Source: Klenkia sp.
Lineage (GTDB): Bacteria > Actinomycetota > Actinomycetes > Mycobacteriales > Geodermatophilaceae
Reading direction: 5' to 3'
NCBI GenBank assembly: GCA_025966215.1
Contig: JAOPVM010000045.1
Coordinates: forward strand, 1 to 11,805
Length of the DNA: 11,805 nt
Part shown: in pieces, positions 1 through 6,329 of the stretch
Layout of the letters: every line of letters begins with the position of its first letter
Numbering within the stretch: the stretch's first letter is position 1
Translations under genes and position numbers: made by a program
The notes under the pieces: generated by a model
Databases searched by the model: none
What the model was told of the DNA's origin: nothing
What the model saw: only the letters and a program-made list of their open reading frames with translations

Positions 1-986
1 ACCTGGATGCGGCCGACCAGGTCGGCGGCGATGCCCTCCCCCACCTCGGGCAGCGTCGCGGTGCGCAGCGCCGGGACCAGGTCGGTCATCGGCAGCGCGG
101 TCAGCTCGGCGATGCTCCGCCCGGCCACGGTGACGGCGAGGGACTCCGGCCGCAGCCTGCTGCCCCCACACACCGGGCACGGGTTGGTCTGCACGTACTG
201 CAGCACCCGCCGGCGCAGCGTCGGGCTCTTGGTGTTCGCCAGCGTGTGCATCACGTAGGCCCGGGCGCCCTGGAACCGGCCGGTGTAGTCGCGCTGGATC
301 TGCCCGGGCCCGCGCACCGGGTGCACGGTCACCTCGGGCGTCTCGTCGGTGAACAGGATCCAGTCCCGCTCGTCGGCCGGCAGCTCCCGCCACGGCCGGT
401 CGATGTCGTGACCGAGCTCGGTGAGGATGTCGCGCAGGTTCTTGCCGTGCCAGGCCCCGGGCCACGCCGCGACCGCGCCGTCCCGGATGCTCAGCGACGG
501 GTCGGGCACCAGGGTCTGCTCGGTGACCTCGTAGACCGTGCCCAGCCCCGAGCACTCCGGGCAGGCCCCGGCGGCGGTGTTGGGCGAGAAGGCGTCGGAG
601 TCCAGCCGCGCCGCCCCGGCCGGGTAGTCACCGGCGCGGGAGAACAGCATCCGCAGCGAGTTCGACAGCGTGGTCACCGTGCCGACGGTCGACCGGCTGC
701 TCGGCGTCCCCCGGCTCTGCTGCAGCGCCACCGCCGGCGGCAGGCCGGTGATCTCCTCGACCGCCGGGGCGCCCACCTGCTGGATCAGCCGGCGGGCGTA
801 CGGGGCGACCGACTCGAAGTACCGGCGCTGCGCCTCGGCGTAGATCGTGCCGAACGCCAGCGACGACTTCCCCGACCCCGACACCCCGGTGAACACCACC
901 AGGGAGTCCCGGGGGACGGCGACGTCGACGTTGCGCAGGTTGTGCTCGCGGGCGCCCCGGACGCGCACGTAGGGGTCGTCGGTCAC
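1..986 (-). CDS. UvrA-like ABC ATPase without UvrB-binding domain (partial, N-terminal 328 codons)
   Basis: This is the N-terminal part of a UvrA-family DNA-damage ATPase; the C-terminal part, including the second ABC module, lies beyond the left edge. The start is GTG at 986, with a strong GGGGGAGG ribosome site at 995-1002. Visible elements are the RGAREHNLRNV opening (10-20), Walker A GVSGSGKSS (34-42), the QRRYFES and YARR segment (53-66), and one zinc module with Cys pairs C142/C145 (ACPECSGLG) and C270/C273 (NPCPVCGG). In canonical UvrA a UvrB-binding domain of roughly 120 residues with its own neighbouring CxxC pair follows the RSTVGT segment (98-103). Here only about 30 residues separate RSTVGT from DAFSPNT, so that domain is missing. 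That is typical of the UvrA2/drug-resistance-type paralogues, which may act without UvrB. The family is certain; the exact role (repair versus tolerance of DNA-binding drugs) is inferred. Confidence 0.9.
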   Translation of the reverse strand, partial: MTDDPYVRVRGAREHNLRNVDVAVPRDSLVVFTGVSGSGKSSLAFGTIYAEAQRRYFESVAPYARRLIQQVGAPAVEEITGLPPAVALQQSRGTPSSRSTVGTVTTLSNSLRMLFSRAGDYPAGAARLDSDAFSPNTAAGACPECSGLGTVYEVTEQTLVPDPSLSIRDGAVAAWPGAWHGKNLRDILTELGHDIDRPWRELPADERDWILFTDETPEVTVHPVRGPGQIQRDYTGRFQGARAYVMHTLANTKSPTLRRRVLQYVQTNPCPVCGGSRLRPESLAVTVAGRSIAELTALPMTDLVPALRTATLPEVGEGIAADLVGRIQ

Positions 987-1034
987 CGGTCCAGCCTCCC
1001 CCGCGGTGACCACGGGCCGCCGACCGGGCCGGTG

Positions 1035-1077
1035 TGCGCACAAGGCATTGCACGATCAGCTTGCACACAAGTAACCT
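1035..1077 (+). promoter_or_regulatory. Candidate promoter and direct repeat upstream of the hemoglobin gene
   Basis: A plausible vegetative-type promoter reads TTGCAC (1048-1053), an 18-base spacer, then TAACCT (1072-1077), about 109 bases before the hemoglobin ATG. It is flanked by a 10-base direct repeat, TGCGCACAAG (1035-1044) and TGCACACAAG (1062-1071), matching at 9 of 10 positions with a 27-base period. A second TTGCAC sits at 1061-1066. The repeat brackets the -35 element, so it could be a regulator site. The region also lies upstream of the divergent UvrA-like gene. The elements are seen directly; promoter function is inferred. Confidence 0.35.
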
Positions 1078-1185
1078 GCGTCACACTCACGGGGTGGACC
1101 GCGCGGCAAGGAGGGGGTTCTGGGCAGTCGGGGACCCGATCCGTGGGGCAGCTGCAGCGTCGACCACCGCCGGAGGAGCCACGTC

Positions 1186-1680
1186 ATGACCGTCACCAGC
1201 ACCGATGCCGCCACCACCACGCCCGAGGACGCGCACGTCCCCGACACCCGTCGTCTCGCGCCCGAGGCCGACCCCGCCACCGCGCCTGCGGTCCAGCCGG
1301 CGAACGCGACCCTCTACGAACGCCTGGGCGGGTGCTACGGCATCGCCGGTGCGGTCGACATCCTGGTCGACCGGCTGTTCCAGAACGTCAAGGTCAACGC
1401 CAACGAGAAGGTCCACGAGCACCACGGCAACCCCGCCAACGCCGCCGGCTACAAGTGGCTGGTGACCTCGTGGTCGATCGAGGCGACCGGTGGCCCCCGG
1501 TGCTACATCGGGCACGACATGGACTCGGCGCACGAGCACCTGTCGATCGACACGGCGGGCTTCGACGCCGTGGCCAAGGAGATCGAGGCGACCCTGGACT
1601 TCGTCGGGGTGCCCGACCCCGAGCTGCGCGAGTTCATGGCCATCATCGAGAGCTACCGGAGCCAGGTGGTCCAGGCCTGA
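1186..1680 (+). CDS. Truncated hemoglobin (group I-like), 164 aa
   Basis: This is a heme protein of the truncated (2-on-2) globin family, soluble, likely binding O2 or NO. The ATG is preceded by GGAGGAG (1172-1178) at good spacing. Residues 1-40 are a Thr/Ala/Pro/Asp-rich, probably disordered extension; the globin fold starts at TLYERLGG (42-49). The GGPRCYIGHDM stretch (102-112) and AHEHL (115-119) match the pre-F/F-helix region, with H116 the likely proximal heme ligand. By hand alignment the usual distal Tyr B10 falls at V61 and the usual Gln E11 at V93, so the distal pocket looks apolar, unlike NO-dioxygenating trHbN. That alignment is approximate. The gene stands alone; it ends 12 bases before the end of the convergent permease gene, without an obvious terminator between them. 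Globin family membership is well supported; group and ligand are not. Confidence 0.85.
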   Translation: MTVTSTDAATTTPEDAHVPDTRRLAPEADPATAPAVQPANATLYERLGGCYGIAGAVDILVDRLFQNVKVNANEKVHEHHGNPANAAGYKWLVTSWSIEATGGPRCYIGHDMDSAHEHLSIDTAGFDAVAKEIEATLDFVGVPDPELREFMAIIESYRSQVVQA

Positions 1681-1692
1681 ACCCACCGCCGG

Positions 1693-3006
1693 TCAGACGA
1701 CGGCGAGAACGCGGAGGTCGCCGGCCGCCCGGTGGATCGACGCCAGGTCGAGGACCGGCAGCGACGGCACGGCCGGCATCCGCACGCGGGCGCCGTCCAG
1801 CGTCATGGTCAGCACCGCAGCAACCACGGCCAGCAGCGCGACCGTGCTGAGCGCGACGGGCAGCCCGGCGGTCGAGGCCAGGAAGCCGATCGCCGGCGGC
1901 CCGCCGAGCAGGCCGGTGTAGCCGACCGTCGTCGCCAGCGCGATGCCCGAGGCGCCACCGAGCGCACCGGCCCGGGCGATGGCCAGCGGGAACACGTTGG
2001 CCAGGCCCAGCCCGACCAGTCCGAAGCCGGCCAGGGCCACCGGCACGGACGACGGCACGACCACCAGCAGCGCACCCACCGCGGCCAGCAGCGAGCCGCC
2101 GACCAGCAGCCGACGCTCACCGAACCGGGTCACCAGCTGCCCGCCGGCCAGCCGCCCGCAGGCCATGGTGAGCGCGAAGCCGGCGTACCCGGCGGCGCCC
2201 AGCAGGGAGGAGGCGCCGAGGTCCTCCCGCAGGTGCAGCGCACCCCAGTCGGTCAGCGCGCCCTCGCCGTAGGCAGTCGCCCCGGCGATGGCACCCAGCA
2301 CGACCAGCGCTGCGGTGGGTCGGGCCGCGGAGGACGCGGCGCGACGGACCACGGGCTCCCGCGCGACGGCCGGGTCGCCGTCCGCACCGACCAGCACCGG
2401 CACCACCCAGGCGGTGACCAGCAGCCCCAACCCGGCGACGACGACGAAGTGCGGCAGCACGTCCAGGTGGGCCGCGGCGAGGCCGCCGGCCAGGGCGCCA
2501 CCGAGTCCGCCGAAGCTGAACGCGGCGTGCATCCCGGACAGCAGCGGGCGCCGGGCCCGGCCCTCGACCTGCACGCCGACCGAGTTGGCGGCCACGTTGA
2601 CCATGCCGGTCACCGCACCGAAGGCGAGCAGCGCCGCGCACAGCTGGGGCACCGAGGTGGCCAGGCCGGGCAGCACGGCGCCCACGCAGAGTGCGACGGC
2701 GGCCAGCGAGGCGACCAGGCCGGCGCCGAGCCGGGCGGCCAGCGCGCCGGTCAGCGCCATCACGGCCAGCGCGCCGAGGGACAGGCAGAGCAGGGCCAGA
2801 CCCAGCGTGCTGTGGTCTGCGCCGACCTGCGCGCTGACCCCGGGCACCCGGGCGGCCCAGGAGCCGAAGACGAACCCGTCGAGGGCGAACAGCGCGCAGA
2901 CGGCGGTGCGCAGCCGGCCCAGCGAGGGCAGCGGCGCGCGGCCGGCGGCGGTGCGGACGAGACCGGCGACCGGCTCGCGGGCACGCAGGAAGAAGGGTGC
3001 AGACAT
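1693..3006 (-). CDS. MFS permease, YbjJ/fucose-permease-like, 437 aa
   Basis: This is a major facilitator superfamily transporter in the cytoplasmic membrane, with about 12 hydrophobic segments across 437 residues, normal for the family. Family-typical segments include GFVFGSWAARVPG (44-56), NVAANSVGVQVE (137-148), SGMHAAFSFGGLGGAL (157-172), GALTDWGALHLRE (249-261), ACGRLAGGQLVTRFGERRL (282-300) and GLGLANVFPLA (332-342). These resemble the YbjJ-like branch annotated as sugar or drug permeases; the substrate cannot be read from sequence. The start is ATG at 3006, preceded by GAGGT (3013-3017) at six-base spacing. The frame stays open to 3156, but the extra 50 residues are Arg/Pro-rich and non-hydrophobic, so the inner ATG is preferred. 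A charged cytoplasmic loop at 208-230 separates the two six-helix halves. Confidence 0.85.
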   Translation of the reverse strand: MSAPFFLRAREPVAGLVRTAAGRAPLPSLGRLRTAVCALFALDGFVFGSWAARVPGVSAQVGADHSTLGLALLCLSLGALAVMALTGALAARLGAGLVASLAAVALCVGAVLPGLATSVPQLCAALLAFGAVTGMVNVAANSVGVQVEGRARRPLLSGMHAAFSFGGLGGALAGGLAAAHLDVLPHFVVVAGLGLLVTAWVVPVLVGADGDPAVAREPVVRRAASSAARPTAALVVLGAIAGATAYGEGALTDWGALHLREDLGASSLLGAAGYAGFALTMACGRLAGGQLVTRFGERRLLVGGSLLAAVGALLVVVPSSVPVALAGFGLVGLGLANVFPLAIARAGALGGASGIALATTVGYTGLLGGPPAIGFLASTAGLPVALSTVALLAVVAAVLTMTLDGARVRMPAVPSLPVLDLASIHRAAGDLRVLAVV

Positions 3007-3082
3007 GGGGGGACCTCGCTGGAGAGTGGGGGCGCGGGTGGTGGAAGGCGGGCACACGACCTCGGGCGCAGATCCCCACGGT

Positions 3083-3155
3083 GCCAGCCGTGGCTGGCGA
3101 AAGCTCCTGAAACGCCCAGGTGGGAGCCGTGATGGTCCGCACGTGAGCCGGACCA
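3083..3155. promoter_or_regulatory. Two inverted repeats in the divergent MFS / membrane-protein intergenic region
   Basis: The 188 bases between the divergent starts at 3006 and 3195 hold two perfect inverted repeats. The first is GCCAGCC (3083-3089), GT, GGCTGGC (3092-3098), nearly a continuous 16-base palindrome. The second is TGGTCCG (3133-3139), nine bases, CGGACCA (3149-3155). Either could be an operator dyad or an mRNA hairpin in the leader of the neighbouring genes. I do not recognise a regulator for them and see no convincing -10/-35 pair. Confidence 0.3.
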
Positions 3156-3194
3156 CCGGTTGCCGCCCTCACCCGGGGGCCGCAGGGTCAGGCC

Positions 3195-4145
3195 ATGACC
3201 GGGTCCTTCTCACGGGGGTTGGCTGCTGGCGCGGCCGGCACCACCGTCCTCAATGCCGTCACCTACCTCGACATGGCCGTCCGCGGCCGCGATGCCAGCT
3301 CCACTCCCGACAAGACCGTCGACGCGATCGCCGACGCCGCCGGGACGAAGGTCCCGGGCAAGCGTGGCGAGCGGGACAACCGCCGCACCGCCCTCGGTGC
3401 CCTCAGCGGCATCGGCAACGGCGTCGCCGTGGGCGTGCTCGCCAGCCTGGCCCGCGCCGCCGGCGTCCGGCTGCCCAGCGTGGTCGGCGCCGTGGCCACC
3501 GGTGCCGCCGCGATGGCGCTCACCGACGGCGCCACCGCCGCCCTCGGCGTCGACGACCCCCGCCAGTGGTCCTCCCGCGACTGGGTCTCCGACGCGCTGC
3601 CGCACCTGGCCTACGGCGCCGCCGTGCAGGCCGTGGTCGAGGCCATCCCGACCCCGAAGGAGTTCCCGAAGAAGGCGGCCGGTGCCGGGCTCACCGTCCG
3701 GTCGGCGCTGCTCGGCGTCGCCACCGGCTGCCGCAGCTCGCTCGGGCTGTCCGCCCCCGCGCTGACCAACCCCGAGGGCGGCGCGCTGCGCAAGGTCGGC
3801 GCGCTGGGTGCGATCGGTGCCGAGCTCTACGGCGACAAGCTCGAGGGCACCCCGGCGCGCACCAGCGCCCAGGGTCTGCCGCTGCGGTTCGCCTCGGCCG
3901 CCGGTGGCGCCGGTGCGCTGTCCGCCCGTGAGGACGCCAACGCCGCGCTGCCGATCCTCGCCGGCATGGCCGGTGCCGCTGCCGGCTCCTGGGGCGGGCT
4001 GGGCTGGCGCACCTGGGCCAGCAAGCGCGTCCCGGACTGGCAGGCCGCGGTCATCGAGGACGGCGTCGCGCTGGTCCTCGCCCTCGTCGCCACGCTGCCG
4101 AACCGCACGCCCGCGCCGCAGCGGATCACGCTCACCGCGGTCTAG
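3195..4145 (+). CDS. Two-module hydrophobic membrane protein of unknown function, 316 aa
   Basis: The function is not recognised. The protein is Ala/Gly-rich and alternates hydrophobic segments with short polar loops, suggesting an inner-membrane protein. The N-terminal module (about 1-165) begins GLAAGAAGTTVLNAVTYLDM (8-27), has a charged, Pro/Lys-containing loop (31-64), then hydrophobic stretches around 67-88 and 94-117. The C-terminal module (about 168-316) starts at SALLGVATGCRSSLGL (170-185), contains ELYGDKLEGTPART (210-223), and ends with a glycine-rich helix (255-272) and a last hydrophobic helix near 288-302. The C-terminal pattern recalls the DUF4126-type small membrane proteins of actinobacteria, so this may be a natural fusion of two units. 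The ribosome site is weak (CAGGG/CAGG, 3184-3193). The gene is monocistronic here, divergent from the permease and convergent with the reductase locus. Confidence 0.75.
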   Translation: MTGSFSRGLAAGAAGTTVLNAVTYLDMAVRGRDASSTPDKTVDAIADAAGTKVPGKRGERDNRRTALGALSGIGNGVAVGVLASLARAAGVRLPSVVGAVATGAAAMALTDGATAALGVDDPRQWSSRDWVSDALPHLAYGAAVQAVVEAIPTPKEFPKKAAGAGLTVRSALLGVATGCRSSLGLSAPALTNPEGGALRKVGALGAIGAELYGDKLEGTPARTSAQGLPLRFASAAGGAGALSAREDANAALPILAGMAGAAAGSWGGLGWRTWASKRVPDWQAAVIEDGVALVLALVATLPNRTPAPQRITLTAV

Positions 4146-4252
4146 TCCGGCAGCTCCCCGAGCCGGCCGGGCCGGGCCGGGTCACGGGCACGCCACCACC
4201 CGTCCGGCCGGGAGCCGACGACGGTGGCGGTGTCGACCAGCAGGTCGGTCAG
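4142..4252 (-). pseudogene. Startless remnant resembling the N-terminus of an actinobacterial 'NTP pyrophosphohydrolase'/NYN-type protein
   Basis: Directly downstream of the reductase gene, another leftward frame reads 36 residues to a TAG at 4144-4142. It contains LVDTATVVGSRPDGWWRARD. From memory, this matches the conserved opening of an actinobacterial family with a 'VDAANVVGSRPDGWWRDR' start, which annotation pipelines variously name NTP pyrophosphohydrolase or NYN/PIN-like. The family is usually over 100 residues; here the frame has no ATG or GTG start and stops after RLGELPD, overlapping the end of the gene on the other strand. I read it as the stump of a gene that once followed the reductase. 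It could instead be chance similarity; no search was possible. Confidence 0.4.
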
Positions 4253-5187
4253 CCGCGGGACCCTTCGCGCCAGTAGCCCATGAACGCCACGCCCTCGCGG
4301 GGGATGCCGAGGTCGCGCACCAGGTGCCGGCGCAGCTTCGTGACCACCCCGGCCTCACCGGCCAGCCACGCGTAGCAGCGGGTGTGCGCGCCGGCCTCGG
4401 GCACCTCCCAGAGGATGCCGTCGGTCAGGTCGACGTCGTCCGGGTCGACCCCGGGCGTGGACCGGGCGATGCCCAGCTCGCAGAGCGCGGTGCGCACCGC
4501 GACCCCCAGCTGCTCGCCGCGCGGACGGGCGCCCCGGGCCAGCCAGCGGACGTCGACCCCGGCCGGCAGGTGCAGCGGCAGGAAGTCCCCCGCCTCGGGC
4601 ACCTCGAGCACGGCGACCACCCGCGGGCCGGGCTCCAGCGACTCCAGGATGCCGGCGATCGCGGGCACCGCGGTCTCGTCACCGGCCAGGAACAGGGTGT
4701 CGGCCTCGACCGGAGGGGTCCACTCCACGCCCCAGCCGCGGCCGGTGCCCGGGCGGTCGGGGCCGAGCAGCACGATCTCCGACCCGGGGTCGGCGCTCGC
4801 GGCCCAGGTGGCGGCCGGGCCGGCGTGCGCGTCGGGGGTGCCGTCTTCGGCGATGCCGTGCAGGACCACGTCGACGTCGAGCTCGGCGACCTCGGGGCGG
4901 AACGCCCGCGCGGTGTAGGTGCGCAGGTGCGGCCGGGTCTCCTCGGGCATCGCGCAGTAGCGGACGTACCAGTCGGGCCCGGCCGCAGCGAGCAGTTCAC
5001 CGACCGACTCCCCGCCGTTGGGCAGGATCAGCTTGAAGCGCTGGTCGTCGCCGGCGAACCCGAAGTCGGCCATGTCCGGGCCGGTCAGGGTCACCCGCAG
5101 GAAGCTCGGGGACAGTCGTTCGGTGCGCGCCACGGAAGCGGTGAAGAACCGGTAGACCGGCTGCAGGGTCTCGACGGTGCTGGTCAC
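4249..5187 (-). CDS. Siderophore-interacting protein (FAD-dependent ferric-siderophore reductase), 312 aa
   Basis: This is a cytoplasmic flavoprotein of the SIP/ViuB family that releases iron from imported ferric siderophores by NAD(P)H-dependent reduction. The FAD-binding barrel spans about 12-140, with the signature RTYTAR at 89-94 (flavin contact). The NAD(P)H-side SIP domain follows, with LFLAGDETAVPAI (165-177), CYAWLAGEAGVV (271-282) and the family-typical C-terminus VAFMGYWREG (300-309). Length is normal and complete. The start is GTG at 5187, with GGGAG at about 5195-5199 upstream. It is divergent from the binding-protein gene at 5284, with a shared iron box 39 bases before this start, so repression under iron sufficiency is expected. 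The family is certain; the cognate siderophore is unknown. Confidence 0.95.
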   Translation of the reverse strand: MTSTVETLQPVYRFFTASVARTERLSPSFLRVTLTGPDMADFGFAGDDQRFKLILPNGGESVGELLAAAGPDWYVRYCAMPEETRPHLRTYTARAFRPEVAELDVDVVLHGIAEDGTPDAHAGPAATWAASADPGSEIVLLGPDRPGTGRGWGVEWTPPVEADTLFLAGDETAVPAIAGILESLEPGPRVVAVLEVPEAGDFLPLHLPAGVDVRWLARGARPRGEQLGVAVRTALCELGIARSTPGVDPDDVDLTDGILWEVPEAGAHTRCYAWLAGEAGVVTKLRRHLVRDLGIPREGVAFMGYWREGSRG

Positions 5188-5225
5188 GCGGGCTCCCGGG
5201 GTCGAAGTGCCTGTCCGTTCTGAAG

Positions 5226-5244
5226 TGAGGCTAGCCTAACCAGC
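5226..5244. promoter_or_regulatory. DtxR/IdeR-type iron box between the divergent iron genes
   Basis: The 19 bases TGAGGCTAGCCTAACCAGC agree with the consensus TTAGGTTAGSCTAACCTAA at 14 positions, including an unbroken TAGSCTAACC block. Inside lies the perfect 10-base palindrome AGGCTAGCCT (5228-5237). The site sits in the 96-base gap between the reductase start (5187) and the lipoprotein start (5284), close enough to both to control both promoters. In actinobacteria such sites are bound by Fe(II)-loaded DtxR/IdeR/DmdR to repress iron uptake. Binding is inferred from the match and the gene context. Confidence 0.75.
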
Positions 5245-5283
5245 CATCGCGGGGAACCACCCCGTCGCACCTCGGGAGCGCAT

Positions 5284-6282
5284 GTGCGCAGCACCCCTCG
5301 CCGCCTGCTCGGTGGCTTCCTGGCCGCCGGCCTCACCCTCGCCGTCGCCGGCTGCGGCGCCAGCGACGACAGCTCGCCCGCGGCGTCCGCCGACGCCGGC
5401 TGGGAGTTCACCGACGACCGCGGGGTGACCGTCACCCTGGACGAGGCCCCCGACCGGGTCGCCGGCCTCAACGACGTGGTCAGCTCGCTGTGGAACTACG
5501 GCATCGCGCCGGTCGCCACCTTCGGCCAGACCTCGGCCGCCGACGACGTCTCCTTCGCCGACCGCGACCTGTCCGACGTGGAGATCACCGGGACCACCTA
5601 CGGCGAGATCGACCTCGAGGCGCTGGCCGCCGCCGACCCCGACGTCATCGTCACCTCGGTCTACCCGACCGACACCGAGGGCACCCTGGACCTCGAGCAG
5701 CCGCTGTACGGCATCGCCTCGATCGAGCAGCAGGAGCAGCTCGAGGCCATCGCCCCGATCGTGGCGATCGCCTGGTCCGGCTCGGCCGCCGACGTCATCG
5801 AGCGGACCGCGGACCTCGCCGTCTCCCTGGGCGCCGACGAGAGCGGGATCGCGGACCTGCAGGCCGACTTCGACGCCGCCGCCTCCGCGCTGACCGAGGC
5901 CGCGTCCAGCGGGGTCACCGTGCTCCCGGTGGCCGCCTACGCCGGCGAGGGCTTCTACATGGCCAAGGCCGCCGACGACCCGTCGCTGCGGCTGTACTCC
6001 GACCTGGGCGTGCAGTTCCTCGACCCGGGTGGCTCGGAGTACTACTGGCAGACCGCCGGCTGGGAGTCCGTCACCGACTACCCCAGCGACGTGCTGCTCT
6101 ACAGCCTGCGCGGGGCGATGACCCCGGAGGAGATGTCCACCCAGCCGACCTACGGGCTGCTGCCGGCGGTGCAGGCCGACCAGGTGCACCCGTGGGAGTA
6201 CCAGGGCATGGACTACCCGGCCCAGGCCGGCTACATGGAGCGTCTCGCCGGATGGCTGACCGACGCCCGGAAGGTCACCTGA
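5284..6282 (+). CDS. Iron-siderophore ABC transporter substrate-binding lipoprotein, 332 aa
   Basis: This is an extracytoplasmic, lipid-anchored receptor of the FecB/FepB/periplasmic-binding-protein type for ferric siderophores. A twin-Arg-containing n-region and hydrophobic core lead to the lipobox VAGC, with Cys24 the lipidation site; a Ser/Asp-rich linker (25-38) follows. The mature part starts WEFTDDRGVTVTLDEAPDRV, the usual opening, and EIDLEALAAADPDVIV marks the first lobe. A long helix near 165-205 joins the lobes. Length is normal. The start is GTG at 5284 with GGGAG at 5274-5278; an ATG two bases earlier is out of frame. It lies about 40 bases from the shared iron box, so iron repression is likely. 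No permease or ATPase gene lies beside it, so it must work with a transporter encoded elsewhere. Confidence 0.92.
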   Translation: MRSTPRRLLGGFLAAGLTLAVAGCGASDDSSPAASADAGWEFTDDRGVTVTLDEAPDRVAGLNDVVSSLWNYGIAPVATFGQTSAADDVSFADRDLSDVEITGTTYGEIDLEALAAADPDVIVTSVYPTDTEGTLDLEQPLYGIASIEQQEQLEAIAPIVAIAWSGSAADVIERTADLAVSLGADESGIADLQADFDAAASALTEAASSGVTVLPVAAYAGEGFYMAKAADDPSLRLYSDLGVQFLDPGGSEYYWQTAGWESVTDYPSDVLLYSLRGAMTPEEMSTQPTYGLLPAVQADQVHPWEYQGMDYPAQAGYMERLAGWLTDARKVT

Positions 6283-6329
6283 CCCGCGGGGGTGAGGCAC
6301 GTCGTCGGCCCGCGCGCGAGACTGACGCC

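Noticed and set aside
246..1850. A 534-codon open frame on the plus strand
   Set aside because: It is antisense to the UvrA-like gene and runs out of frame through the hemoglobin; the translation is Arg/Gly/Pro-rich with no domain, as expected from shadow frames at this GC content.
1732..3132. A 466-codon plus-strand frame rich in Gln, Gly and Arg
   Set aside because: It is antisense to the permease, whose membrane-spanning translation clearly is the real product.
3007..3156. N-terminal 50-residue extension of the permease frame
   Set aside because: The extension is polar and Pro/Arg-rich, and the inner ATG at 3006 has a well-spaced GAGGT and begins a normal MFS protein.
4155..4182. GGGCC-type repeats after the membrane-protein gene, considered as a terminator
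   Set aside because: They form many weak alternative pairings but no clear single stem, and they lie within the remnant frame on the other strand.
5236..6300. A 354-codon minus-strand frame rich in Gly and Val
   Set aside because: It is antisense to the lipoprotein gene, which has a signal peptide, lipobox and family features.
5490..6329. Long upstream extension of the PhyH frame
   Set aside because: It lies inside the lipoprotein gene in another frame and is Arg-rich; the PhyH family opening begins right after the ATG at 6330.
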